Below, piece by piece: positions 22,076 to 33,391 of a stretch of DNA of 64,000 bases. The position numbers and the translations under genes are program-made. A model generated the notes under the pieces. It was not told the origin of the DNA. It worked only from the letters and a program-made list of their open reading frames with translations, and searched no databases. Within the stretch, counting starts at the first letter, position 1, and every line of letters starts with the position of its first letter. This stretch comes from Alnus glutinosa (Eukaryota; Streptophyta; Magnoliopsida; Fagales; Betulaceae): positions 30,494,804 to 30,558,803 of the forward strand of contig NC_084888.1 in assembly GCF_958979055.1 (NCBI RefSeq), given 5' to 3'.

Positions 22076-23140
22076 GTATTTGTAGTGAACTCGTCAAAAT
22101 TTAAGCAAATTTTAGTTAAAAAAATCACTTTTGTTATTTTAGCTAACTACTTTAATTTGAAAAGTTCTAAATATCAAACTTTCTAAATATTCTCTACTTT
22201 TTATTAGTTTTAAAGTAACCACTTCCAACCAATTTCAACTGAAACCAAACTCTCATATCATTTTTCTCCTGTCTCTAAATCATTCATTTCTCTTCCATAA
22301 AAATTTAAACTTCCAAAATTGCAACAGATATTGATAAACATCCACCATCAACCATGAAAAAACTAATCACGAGAAAAAAAAAATACAGGAAAGGAGAGCT
22401 AATAGAGTTAAATTTGAAGCTACTGGAAGCATCCATCGGTAATGTTCCAAACCTATTCAATAAAAGAAACTGATTTAAGCTCAAAAATCATACAAAGGCT
22501 CCAGAGTTTTCATAGCGAAACGAAACTAGTACCATTCATCACAAACAGCGAAAATCAAGAACCCCAGAAACCAAATTCTCATACAACCCACCATGAACTA
22601 CAGTCCCAAAACCCTAAAACCCAATTCTTTCCCCTCCAAGAAACCCAAAACCCCAACATTAAGGAAAATTCAAGCAAACCCAAACCCTAATTCCCCAAAC
22701 AGAAACCCAAATCACCCAAAAAGCTAGTAGGTTTAGAGCGAAATTTACCACAGCTGTAGTCCATAGCTAGTTTACCACCCAAACCACCAAACCCCCTCAA
22801 ATTCCAACTGGTTTCTCCTCTGCTTCTAAATCCAGTGGAACCGGCTTTTCCTGGACGACTGGCTTCTTCTCAACCTTGACTTCCTCCACAGACCTCTGGC
22901 GCCGAACATAAAAGAGGGATAGGAAAGAGACGAAGGCAGTTGGTTTCGTCGAACCCGCGAAAATTGAATAAAAAACGAAAAAATAATAAGAGACGAGAGA
23001 AATCGACTCTGCTGAAGAGATGAGGCTTTCTGACAATCGGCTGATTTACTGTAGCAGTAGAGAGCTTGCTGCAAGTGTGTTTTTGAGCAAACTTGGCTGA
23101 TTTTGGTGATTTCGCTAAAGAGACAAGTTCACTACAAATG
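22076..23140. mobile_element. TIR-bounded insertion carrying gene-like DNA (possible Pack-type element)
   Basis: The left end GTATTTGTAGTGAACTCGTC (22077-22096) and the right end, whose inverse is GCATTTGTAGTGAACTTGTC (about 23121-23140), form a 20-bp terminal inverted repeat with two mismatches. The left arm is AT-rich, whereas 22440-23070 has gene-like composition. No target-site duplication was found, so the superfamily is open; the orientation of CACTAC excludes a CACTA element. It lies inside the insertion that splits unit 3 part C. Confidence 0.6.
22797..23036 (-). CDS. Hypothetical small membrane protein or captured first exon
   Basis: A 79-aa frame from ATG at 23036: MSESLISSAESISLVSYYFF, a hydrophobic stretch (about residues 14-45), then basic YVRRQRS and a Lys/Glu/Pro-rich tail (EEVKVEKKPVVQEKPVPLDL) ending at TGA. 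The composition (N-terminal membrane anchor plus charged KKPVV repeat) looks protein-like. I do not recognise the family. The following DNA on that strand (GGTAAATTTCGC, then AATTAGGGTTTGGGTTTGC) looks like the start of an intron, so this may be exon 1 of a gene captured by the surrounding TIR element. Confidence 0.35.
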   Translation of the reverse strand: MSESLISSAESISLVSYYFFVFYSIFAGSTKPTAFVSFLSLFYVRRQRSVEEVKVEKKPVVQEKPVPLDLEAEEKPVGI

Positions 23141-24906
23141 CCCGCCAACAAACCCTCTTGCTATTTAAAAATCACGCGCCCTACACATGTTTATGAGTTT
23201 GGAGAAAATTTCTATCGATGTTGCAAGGAGTTTAGTGTTTTTTTTTTTTTTTTGGTGTGTAAATATTCAAAGCCAGAAAAGGAAAATTACAATGGGTCTT
23301 TTCCACTTATAATTCTATTAGGTTGCGAGAAGTAATTGTTAGTAGTCGGATATATCGACATTTCTCTTTGCTTCTCTCTTCCATCAATGAGCATACCTTA
23401 AATGAGTAATGCTAAATATTATATCCCTATTACACTTGGCCGATGTGGCAGTGCCGCCCATTAGCCTTTATTTTATTTTTTTTATTATTTTTTTGTTTTG
23501 TTTTTAACAATGTATGATGGACATTGCCACATTATCAATGATGGTGGAATGTAGGTGTAGTATGTAACATTATTCATATATCTTAAATTACTTTTCAAGT
23601 AATATATATATATATATATTTTACACATTATAAGATAAAGATTCTAATGACGTGTGGAGAGAGAAAGAAGAGACCAAACCTTTATAGAGTCTTTTTTCTC
23701 ATCACAAATTTTTGGAATATGATCCTCTTCACTTCAAATGAAATTGATACTATGAATTTTATGGTCATGATTTAAAGTTGATGCATCTAATAGTGTATAT
23801 GATTTTACAGTATTTAAATTTTTAAAAGAAGTGCCAACATTGACTTCATATATATACACCGTTAGATACACTAACTTCAAATCCTAACATTTCATTAAAT
23901 GAAATGAAGATGATTCTATTCCCAAATTTATACCCTAATTAGGGTTAATGACTTGCATATGGTTCACCGTATCAAACATGAATTATATTCCTAAACAACT
24001 AAGATATGCAAAGACCTAATAAACTTAGTCATCACTCAATGATATTGGACCTATCTCTACATTATAAATTATATATCCAACCCATTTTAATAAACAAAAA
24101 ATCGACAATTTATAAAAGTCCCAGGACAATTTATAAAGTCTCATCACATGTTTCATCAAAGTCTCTTGATAAGGATTATTTTTTTTAAAAAAAAAATTGA
24201 CAAGGACTGTTAAGACACAATATTAATAGATGTGTTAAGTGTTGTATAAATACTCCTGTGGATAATTAGTAAATCACAATTTAGAAGAGTAAATACCCTT
24301 TTAGAGTTCATTGAGTTTTTGACTTCTTACTTAGTCTTATAAATAGTAACAATTATCTGCCAAAAAAAAAATAACTAGTATCAATTATAACTTTAGCCCT
24401 TATAAATTTGCAGCCAATTGCAGTGCATATATATATATATACATAGAATGATTCTTCATGATCAACAGGGATTGTACGTCCGCATTATTAATTAATTCTA
24501 ATCAAATTGCATTTATGTATGCATTAAAAAGCAAGGAGAGATGATCTTGAATATCCCATGTTTGTTATAAATATGTATGCCCTAAAAAGTTTAAAAGAAA
24601 TTTATTCTCATATTAAGGTTATGCTAACTACTTTATATATGTTAGGGGGTAGGGATTCTACGAAGAGCATATTAATATACATGTTCGGGCACCATTTCAA
24701 CCTAAAAGCTTAAGCTAATGGTTTGGTCTACTTATGTATATTAACTACGTACTCATTTTGTTTATTTTTTCCCAATGGGAGTTAGACTCAATACCCACAC
24801 GTGAACTACTCACAATAAATATGCTTCTCATCATGTGTGAGTCCTTTGCAAATGAGTGTAGCATGTACTAGAGTACGTAGTACTAATTACAGGCCACCAA
24901 ACACAA
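23141..24906. other. Unit 3 interior, no gene seen
   Basis: 23403-23580 is a MITE-like stretch: it opens GAGTAATGCTAAATATTATA, closes with the inverse-like TAGTATGTAACATTATTCAT, and has a GATGTGGCAGTG / CATTGCCACAT inverted motif inside. From about 23558 short homology to copy B resumes and then fades. The rest is AT-rich with no recognisable frame. At about 24350-24385 AGTAACAATTAT / AGTATCAATTAT bracket a poly-A, possibly another tiny retroinsertion. Confidence 0.4.
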
Positions 24907-25523
24907 CTTTGTCTTTCCTCTCGATCATATCCCCTTTTGTCTTAAACCAGACCTTTCTAGAATAGAAGATGGAAGAACTTGCCAATGGGGGTGTCTTTGA
25001 GTTCACACTAATCCAAATGAGTTGTGGTTGAAACGGGGCTTTTGAGATTAACGTGTGAGAATAATATTAACAATTAATAATATATATATAAATATACCTT
25101 TCGTCCACTTGTTTTCTGATCTGTATATATAGATTGGGTTTCTAAGTTGTTAAGCTTGTATTTGTTTTTGTTTTTGTTTGTTTTTTTCCTGTTGTTTGTA
25201 ATTTGTTTGTGATGTACTTATAAAATAAAAATTAAAATAAAAATAAAAACCTTCTTGAAAGTTAAAGACAGCAAACTAACTAACTCTTTATGGGCCGAGT
25301 CATTTATTTGACCAATTCCCTATGGTTCGTTTGTATTTAAGTTACCGTACCATTTTCTAGTTGTATCAGGGTTGTTGTTTGGGTTGTCCACCCATTTTTT
25401 GTTTAATTTTGTTGTAATCCCCTTTCCCTTTCCCCACATTGGGGGAAAAAAAAAAAAACAAAAAAAATTTAAAACCCTAACACTTGCGACACTTAGAATA
25501 CATTATTATAAAAAATGAGGATT

Positions 25524-25805
25524 TGTTTATTAGGATTGATTGATATTAGTATTAATTGTAATCAAATTATTACTATAGTTATCTTATCTTCACCTATGTC
25601 AATTTTCTTATAAATAAAAGTATTTTATAATGTAAATATTACCAAGCAATAAGAGTGAAAATGTAGCTCTATTGAACTTCCCTAATGGTAGGCATATGTG
25701 ACTAATACCGAACTACCCTAAAATTATTTTATTTTCATTTTCTATTTCTTTTGCTATTTTATTTATTTTCCATTTAATTATAAGTTTTTTCATGGTATCA
25801 GAAAC
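25524..25805 (+). repeat. Copia LTR remnant with primer binding site (in X2)
   Basis: Counterpart of 19668-19972. The LTR begins TGTTTATTAGGATTGATTG and ends TTTTTCA at 25792, followed by TGGTATCAGAAAC (25793-25805), a better match to the Copia tRNA-Met primer site than in X1. The long poly-T seen in X1 is absent, so this copy shows the original LTR end. Confidence 0.72.
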
Positions 25806-26180
25806 ATTGGCTAATGCTAGTCTTCAATCCCTAATGGCCCAATGAATTCTTATTTTTCTTCCTTTCTCTAGCTGGCAGGATTTCACACTGCCGTTCATTA
25901 ATCTTTTGCTTCAGATTCTTATCTTCCAAAAATCCTATTAAGCTTTTGACTACATCAATGGAAAGTTCTTTGGAAAAAATTTCTTCAAGGACTTGGTCAT
26001 GACAAAGTCTGCCTCCAAACTGATATTAGAAAAATTTCTAATACAGTTTTGTAAATTGGATTCTATTGTTAGAATACACAATTCTTACATGTATTTTTAA
26101 AAGTACAAATGAGAATCACATGCTTTAAAAACAAATCAATTTTGTTTCCAAGCCGGACGAAATTGATTTTGGCAGCCTTA

Positions 26181-26806
26181 TGATGTGTTTGGGTATTGAA
26201 TTTTTAGAATTAGAATTGAATTCTAATTCTATTTACAAATTTCGAGGTAAAAAAATGTGTTTGGGTGTTGAATTTTGAGATTGAAAAATATTATTTTTTA
26301 ATGGTAAAGAATGATTGGAAGTTTTAAAAGTTATGTATAATGATTGGTATTGTGAAAAGTTGTATGAAATAATAATTTATTATATATTGGTTGTTTAATT
26401 AAAAAATAAATAAACAATTTTTTTTTAAAAAAAAATTAAAATTAAAAATTAAAAAAAAAATGGATGAAAGGGGTGGGGGGTGGCCCGGCCACCCCGGAAG
26501 GTGACCGGGGGAGGCCGCGCGGCCACCCCCAAGGGTCGGGGGTGGCTGCCAACCGGCAGCCACCAATTGCCCTTTTTTTTTTTTTTTAATTTTTTTTTTG
26601 TTGATTGAAATTTGTATTATTTTATTATTTAAATGTGAGACCCACGCGTTTTTTTTTAGACAACTTGTCCTGCACGTGGGTTCCAATCATTAATCAGATT
26701 GTCAGCTTTGAATTGAAATAAAATTCGGGTCAAAATCCGGGTTTTTTTTACAGGTGGGCGGGTTTTAAAAAAAATCAGAAAACAATAAATATTCTTTTCC
26801 AAACCC
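26181..26806. mobile_element. DNA-transposon-like insertion private to X2
   Basis: X1 lacks this stretch. It opens TGTGTTTGGGTATTGAAT and closes ATTCTTTTCCAAACCCA, which are imperfect inverse ends. In the middle (26468-26570) a strongly GC-rich block with GGGGTGG / CCACCCC and GGCAGCC / GGCTGCC inverted motifs interrupts AT-rich arms. No transposase frame. A paler version of the same GC block occurs at 54085-54135. Confidence 0.55.
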
Positions 26807-27635
26807 AACGATCAGAACACATGCTTCTTAATTGCATCGTAGCTATTTCCTTTTTGATAACTGCAGACGTAGAGAAGTCTTTTTGTATCTTTTTTTGTTT
26901 CTTTAACATAAATAGAATTATTTTAATTATTTTTCAAAAATCTGAAATGTTACACTTCACACAAACTTCTCATTATTGATGGTACCGAAAAAATTACACC
27001 TGACAAACTCCCATTAAAAAAAAAAAAAAAAAATTAGATAGAAAATTCTTCTTCTCTTTTTTATTTTTATTTTTATTTTTTTAACCTTTGTCAAATTATG
27101 ACCCATATTTTTAATTTCATTAATTAAGGGCCTCTATTATGGACAATTGTCAAAACAACCAAACCATTTAAAAACAAAAGGAAAGAAAAAGAAAAAAGAA
27201 AAAAAAATGAAGAATCCAGGAAAGAAAGTGTGAATGAACATAATAATACAATTATCGATCAGGTGTCATATCCTGACCAAATTTACAGAAGTCCCAAAAA
27301 TGACCACCGGAAATCTGCATCTCAGACCCTCCATCAAAGATACCTGGCATTCACCAAAACAGTAATCAGAATCATCCACTAAATGTATCATGAATAAGAA
27401 ATATATTAAGATTTAAAATTAAATACAAAATTATTGTTTCAATGTTCAACTCAATCACTTATTAAAATGGAACCGATGCTATTTTAGATCTTAAAAATCA
27501 TCCATGATTGAATCTATGCTAACAACTCAATAAGACCAGCCTTTTGTCCTAACATTCACTGAAAAAATTTCCTCATCATTCTTCACCATTATCGACCAGA
27601 ACAGAGCATATAGCTGCATAGGAGAATAAAAACTT

Positions 27636-28796
27636 TTTTTATTTTTGATAAGTAAGAAAATTTTATAAAAAGTGTAAGGCGCCCCTAAGTACACCGGGAG
27701 TATATACAGAAACAACCAAAGCCAACCCACAAAAAGAAAAACCAAACAAACCCACAAGGAACAATCCTAAAACCCAAAGAAGTCCCCAACAAACACCCAA
27801 ACCAGCCCCACAAGCACCCCAACCCAACAAAACCTACAAGAAAACCCGATCAACCCACCCAGCCCTACACCATGTGCGCCTTGCCTTTCCTGCGTCGGGA
27901 GGAAGCACAAGAATCCCCGTAGTTGATGAAGTTTGCCAAATTCAAAACTTCCCTCCTACCCTTGGACTTTGGGCGCGCTGCCTTAACTCCTCGGTGGAAG
28001 TTCTCTCCAATGGCATCCAAAATCGCCAAGGACGGGTCCAAACCCTCATCACTTTCCAACTCCCAATCTACAGCCCAATCGGGAGGAAAGACACCCAAAG
28101 GGAGAGGGAAATCGTCATCCTCCCCATCCCATAACTCATCGCCCTGCTCCTGAGCAACCACCTCCCTTGACTAACCAAAACCCACTGGCCACTTTTGAGA
28201 TTGGGTCAAACTATCCTCTCCCTTAATGGCGATAGAAGAACTCGAAGCCGCCGCACCTTCTTTAACAATCGGAATCGACGCAGGGCTCGGATTGAGAAAC
28301 CCTCGCCGAAGAAAACCCCTCATCTGCGCGGGAGAACTACCCTTATCCTTCACGGACACTGCCAGAACAACAGAATCCTGCACTGGAAGCGCAAGAGCCA
28401 CTGTATCGACTAGCTCTCTAGCAGGAGGAACCCTAGAAATAGACCCAGGCACTATAGCACCTGGCCTTGAAGCTTCCAAAGCATCGGCAATGGATAAACC
28501 GTCCAAATGCATTTTTCTGGCTTCCCTAGCCTTTCGAAACGGCATAGAATCCGACAGCACAGGAGGAGAAGATAAACGCAACCTCTTCCCCAACTCAGCC
28601 GCCCCTGAAAAAGAAGGAACCGGAGGTGTCCCATCAGATCTGGTAGGAGCTACCAGGGGCGCTGAAGAGAAACCCAAAACTACCGGAGAGATCCCCTCCA
28701 ACCTGGAAGAAGCTATAGGGGGAAAAGAAAACCCAGCCACCGGCGACGCTGATCCTGAAGACGCAGACCCCAAAGTCATAGAATCCTCAAAAGAGA
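27636..28796 (-). mobile_element. Internally deleted LINE (ORF1 fragment joined to 3' end)
   Basis: Bracketed by a perfect 14-bp duplication GAGAATAAAAACTT (27622-27635 and 28797-28810). The minus strand ends with the LINE 3' signature (TACTTAGGGGCGCC ... TTCTTACTTATCAAAAA). Upstream is ORF1-like coding DNA, but endonuclease and reverse transcriptase are missing between them. The empty site is visible in X1 near 20795. Length is 1161 bp. Confidence 0.88.
27868..28779 (-). pseudogene. LINE ORF1 C-terminal region
   Basis: Two adjoining open frames on the minus strand: 28779-28171 (Ser/Pro/Ala-rich, with KRLRLSSPPVLSD and MRGFLRRGFLNPSP) and 28161-27865 (VAQEQGDELWDGEDDDFPLP, then EVLNLANFINYGDSCASSRR and KGKAHMV). 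The second, acidic then basic, resembles the end of plant L1 ORF1 just before the endonuclease ORF. A stop between the two frames splits them. No zinc knuckle or DUF4283 domain is seen because the 5' part is absent. Confidence 0.6.
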
Positions 28797-29215
28797 GAGA
28801 ATAAAAACTTATAAAAGAGGGGAAAAAAATAAATAAATAGAATTGAATGGGTTAAATTGGACATGGAAAGGAAACATGATTGGAAATGGAAAGGAATCTC
28901 TGGTCACAATAGCGTTAGACATGAGAAGGAAGCATAATTGGGCATCTCAAACAAGTCATAGGATCAGTCAAAAAATACAGTGAGAAACAAGAAAGAAGCA
29001 GATAGCTGGCCACTATTGCTTGCTCAGAGTTCAAAAGGGATAGCTTTAATGTCTCGGAACTGCCAAGGGGCGTTCAAGCAGAGTAATGACTAATCAGACT
29101 GCACTGAGATTTGATCCATAATACATAATTGATAATTCAATAATTGGAAGTAGAGATAAAGAGGAAAAAGAAGAATTGCCTTCCCAAAAGTAAAATAGCT
29201 TTCAATTGTTAATAC

Positions 29216-30024
29216 TCCTACAACATTTACCTTAGAATTGATTAAACAATGCAAGTCTACACATTTTGTAGTATCGACCAGAGCAGTTCATAGCAGCATG
29301 GGAGAATGAAAACTTAAAAAAGCGAGGAAAACAAAAAAACTTACATTGGCAGGAATAGCCTAATATTCTGTGATTCAAATGATCTTTAGGATTTTCTTCA
29401 GATGATGATTGCCAAGATGAATGGAAAAGAAAGACTGAGATGTGGGTCTTGAGTCGTGGGTGTGTTTGAGAATTTTCAGGGACACTTGTTGGAAAACATA
29501 GGTCAGTTCACCTTAGCAAACGGGCTGTGGGTTAAATGGGAATCAGATGGGTTGGATTTTTGGGTTGTTCACCAATTGTTTTGGCTTTTAATTTTGGGCT
29601 ATCTACCTTCCCTTTCATATGAGGTTTGAGCTATATGAAGATGATTTTTTATTTTTAGGCTATATATATAAGGGAAATTTTCAAAGCCACCCTGCGGAAC
29701 ATGCAATTAATAACTATCAATTGTAAGATAATTAAGAATTTCTCATATTATAAGTATAAAATAAAATTCAAGACAAGTACATTTATACTTCAAAACGAGT
29801 ACCAGATACGAAATACATAATGTGACATGATGATGACGTTATAATCATTTTCCATTTCCCTCTCTAATGACTCCTCTAAAACATTGAATTGCTATCACAT
29901 GCTAACAAAAACAATATGCTTAACTTATATCTCTATATTGCTTGGGCACGCCCTTTGTAAAACAGCAATTCCAAGTAATATAAACTACTTACAGTGCAAG
30001 CTCGTCAGGAGCACCAATTCTTGA
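29216..30024. other. Intergenic, no gene seen
   Basis: Region between the tandem units and the 3' end of the cornichon gene. AT-rich, with short TG-rich and poly-A stretches; no domain-bearing frame on either strand. The last few hundred bases would include the cornichon 3' UTR. Confidence 0.5.
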
Positions 30025-33000
30025 TTATTCATCATAATCATCTGAAACACTCCAAAGCAACCTAAGAGAGATTTTACAAGGAAGGGAACACAGTTTCACC
30101 AAAGTTGCTCTAAAAATGTCAACAGCAATTACCAAAATATAATAACAGCTATATTATCAAAATACCAGAATAGAGAAAGGAAGAATAGGAAAAGAAGATA
30201 GGCGATCTTAAAAAACCGCTGCCTTTTCTCCCATCTCAACTGGTTATAGATCTCAGTTACATCAACCAGGTGTTTTCGCTGCATGTACCTGACCAAAGGG
30301 TTACAAATCATCTCAGATGCATTTATTGAACTGGGATTGGGTTAAGAATTAACAAAGACTTACTAAATTCAATCTCATGTGAAATCTGAAAATGCATGCA
30401 TGTGTGTAAGTGCTTGCCCATGCCAAAGAAAGTTGAATGGGTCTTGTGAGTGGGAAAGATGACCCACTGATATTCATCAAATGCACGACTTTGTAGCACT
30501 TGAATCAATAGTTTGGGAAAAGAAGAAGAAGAAAAAACAATTGTTGTGCATATTCCTAACATTTAGGAAAGGCATTGAAAGTCATCCTTACTTGGTTTTA
30601 ATTTGTAAGTTGCTATAAATCAAGGAATAGTGCCAGGACATTAATAGAACTAACACACGATTCAAGCTTCATGATTTGATTGATATGTGATCTCCACAAA
30701 AAAGAAAAAGAAAAAGAAAAAAAAAAACTACTTCTTGAGTTATACTCTAGGACGACCATATTAAAAGATCATGCTTAATATTGTAGAATTTTGAGTAAGA
30801 CTACAACAACATCCCCTGGGATTTGACAATGACCTTCCCCTCTATATGGTATATACAACAACCTCTTTGGTCATAGTAGAAGGCAAACAACATTAAAAGG
30901 TAAAGCCATTTTCTGATAACAACATTTCTTAGTGAAAATTATATCTTTATGTTTTTGATAAGCAATTCAATCTTATTAGAAAGTGCAGAGGGAAACAATC
31001 CAAGTACACAAGGAATATACAAGAGAGACACCAAATTAGGGAGAAGAAGAACACAAATCCAGAAAATCAGGAAAATTAGAAAAGAACAATTGAAAGCAGC
31101 CATCCACCCATAGAGAGTTTTGAACAATATAGCATTTAATTCTACTATCGTTCTTTTACAATCTTCAAAGTTTCGGGTATTGCGTTCTCTCTAAATACAC
31201 CACATCAAGCATGGGGAACCATCCTCCATACTTCTATAATGGCCTCTCCAACTAGCCCATACCTCCACCATCCGTTGGGGAATGACCCACTCTATTCTGA
31301 AAAGACGGAAAACCAAAACCCACAAATCTCTAGCTACTTTGCAATGTTGCAAAAGATGATTGATGGATTCCCCACTCTTATTGCACATGCAACATCAATC
31401 CATCACTATGACATGCCATTTCCTTAAGTTATCCAAAGTCGGAGTTTTCCCTAACGCTGCTGTCCAAACAAAAGAAAGTCACTCTCGAGGGGCCCTTCCT
31501 CCTTCAAATGCTCTTCCAAGAGAAAGAAAGACCAGCTGGGGGGCTAAGCGCATGATAAAAATATCTGACATTGAACGTCCGCCTTTTGGAAGGGATCCAG
31601 AAAATTATACTTTTTTAAAACCCAAAGTTCAAACTGACACTTACTTTCTAATTCCATCTCAGTTAACCAAAGGAACATTTCTCCTTCCACAGTCTAGCTA
31701 ATAAGAATAAGGGAATACTTGGAATATGAAAAATGTACATTTTAGCATGAAATCAGTAAATAGGTTAGTGTCAGGGCAATCACTTACAAGAATGGGACAT
31801 CTTCACTGCTTATCCGACCTAGGGACAATGTCATTGCAGGTCACTAAACCTCAGGGGTGATCAATGTAACATCCTCTCACTCAATTGACAATTAACAATG
31901 AAGGATCATACTCATCTGATATCTCAATAGAGAACATATCCAAAAAGTTATCAATCTTCATTGAAATGACAGTATTTGATAACTTGTGTGGATAAATGAC
32001 CGTAAATTGTACCCTTATTTTTTATCTATATTTGCTTGTTGCAAAGTAAAAGGATCTGCCATGATATGACATACCAGAAGGATGAATTCATCTGAATGCA
32101 ATAACTAGTTGCCCATAACGTCCCACCCGTAATTAGATGATGAAAAATATTTATGCCCCACTTACAGTTGCAAGTACTTAACACGGAAGACCCTTTATCG
32201 AAGTATTACTCACACCACGGTATTAAATGACATGAAAGTAACTTTTAAAGTGCATAACACAGTCATGTTGGTGTCTTTCAAAGAGGAGACAGATTATATG
32301 AAATTCATTCACAATATTGTTGCCGAGAAGGGTGAGAAGAGAACTTACAATCTCACGTTATAACACATGTACGGGAGAGAGAACAAAAACATAATCCAAT
32401 TTCCCGTTACAAGATAGAAGAAGCATAAGACTCCTTGAGCTACAAACTCTGGCACAACAACCATGTTTATCCGAGATGCTGAATCATACGGATTGATATA
32501 GTCAAACTCTAGGTCCACCAAGGACATAAGCTGCAAAAGATCTTCAAAGCTTAATCTTCTTGAAGTTTTCAAAGAATACTAAACAAAGCATGGCAATACA
32601 TCAGCCAAGTCTTTGACTTTAACACACAAACTGCTCTTGCTACTCGAACCATGTTTTTGTAATTTGATTACCATCGTTTTACACCAAATTATTTCTTTTT
32701 TCTTTAGGCCAATATCAAAAACCCTCTCACATTATCATAGATGGTAAAATGACACTTTTGTAGGCAAATCCGAAATTAACCAGATGCAATTATGCCAAAA
32801 TTATTAGAGTTCTTCTGCATAAAAATTTCAATTCCTAAAAGAATTTCCTTGTTTTTCCAACAATTTTATGAAATACCCAAAATTTTGTTTATTTAACAGC
32901 TATAGATATGCTTCTCTAACACACCCAGTAATTTTTAAGGCAACTTTTTATCGATGAGACAAAAAGTAAGATCCCCTATTTTCCAACAGAAATATAAAAA

Positions 33001-33391
33001 TTTCCCTTTTTTTTTATTTTTTTTATTTTTTTTACCACTTCTATGTTTTTAAAAGCAAACTTTTTGACTTTTCAAAAGAGGTGTTCCTTGTGGTTGACGA
33101 ACATCGCAACCAAAAGAGAAGAAACAAAAATAGGGAAATAAACGAAACCCAAGACGCATCCAAAAAAGGTACAGAAATGTGAATCCAGCATTGCTAGCGA
33201 TGAGTATAGGCAAAGAAGTATTTACGTATTGGCTATTGCGAATACATCAAAGATTAAAAGTTTAAAATAGAATAATAAAAAAAAAGAAGAAAATCTGATT
33301 AGGTTGAGGAATCAAACACCTGGAAACCGATGGTGCATAGCAGACCTACAAGGACGATGAAGGACAAGAGCCAGAACCACAGGCCACCCAT
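30025..33391 (-). CDS. CNIH: Cornichon family protein (ER cargo receptor)
   Basis: Four exons join in frame to 137 aa: 33391-33320, 32530-32349, 30288-30166 and 30061-30025, all with GT-AG introns. The product starts MGGLWFWLLSFIVLVGLLCT, continues LMSLVDLEFDYINPYDSASR, PEFVAQGVLCFFYL, YMCYNVRLYMQRKHLVDVTE and KRQRFFKIAYLLFLFF, and ends WSVSDDYDE. These are the hallmark cornichon motifs (DLEFDYINPYD, HLVDVTEI), with three to four membrane helices. Cornichons act at the ER as cargo receptors for COPII vesicles. The length equals plant homologs (about 135-140 aa). Intron 2 (2.06 kb) holds an antisense-free LINE fragment in the same orientation as the gene. The 5' UTR is a CT microsatellite (33402-33432). 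The gene is head-to-head with PBF1. Confidence 0.93.
30949..31599 (-). mobile_element. 5'-truncated LINE in cornichon intron 2
   Basis: A 15-bp duplication, GAAAATTATATCTTT (30934-30948) and GAAAATTATACTTTT (31600-31614), flanks it. The minus strand ends in GCTTATCAAAAAC. The coding part at 31388-31191 reads MCNKSGESINHLLQHCKVAR and DLWVLVFRLFRIEWV, the zinc-binding zf-RVT domain found downstream of plant LINE reverse transcriptases (C-x2-C, then H-x-L-x-H-C). RT itself is absent. Confidence 0.85.

Larger units (their letters stand above)
24907..29215. repeat. Tandem unit 3, part X2 (paralog of X1)
   Basis: Homology to unit 2 starts at CTTTGTCTTTCCTCTCGATC (as at 18294) and runs through the LTR remnant to TAAAATAGCTTTCAATTG (29190-29205). 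Differences from X1 are insertions at 26181-26806, about 26850-27300 and the LINE at 27636-28796. X1 keeps the empty site for the LINE at about 20791-20806. Confidence 0.8.

Noticed and set aside
22442..22690. Plus-strand Pro/Asn/Lys-rich frame
   Set aside because: Low complexity (AAACCC-type repeats) and antisense to the probable intron of the captured segment.
28195..28804. Plus-strand open frame of 192 aa
   Set aside because: It is the antisense shadow of the LINE ORF1 fragment read on the minus strand.
31239..31701. Plus-strand open frames in cornichon intron 2
   Set aside because: They are antisense to the LINE zf-RVT sequence and inside a TSD-flanked LINE.
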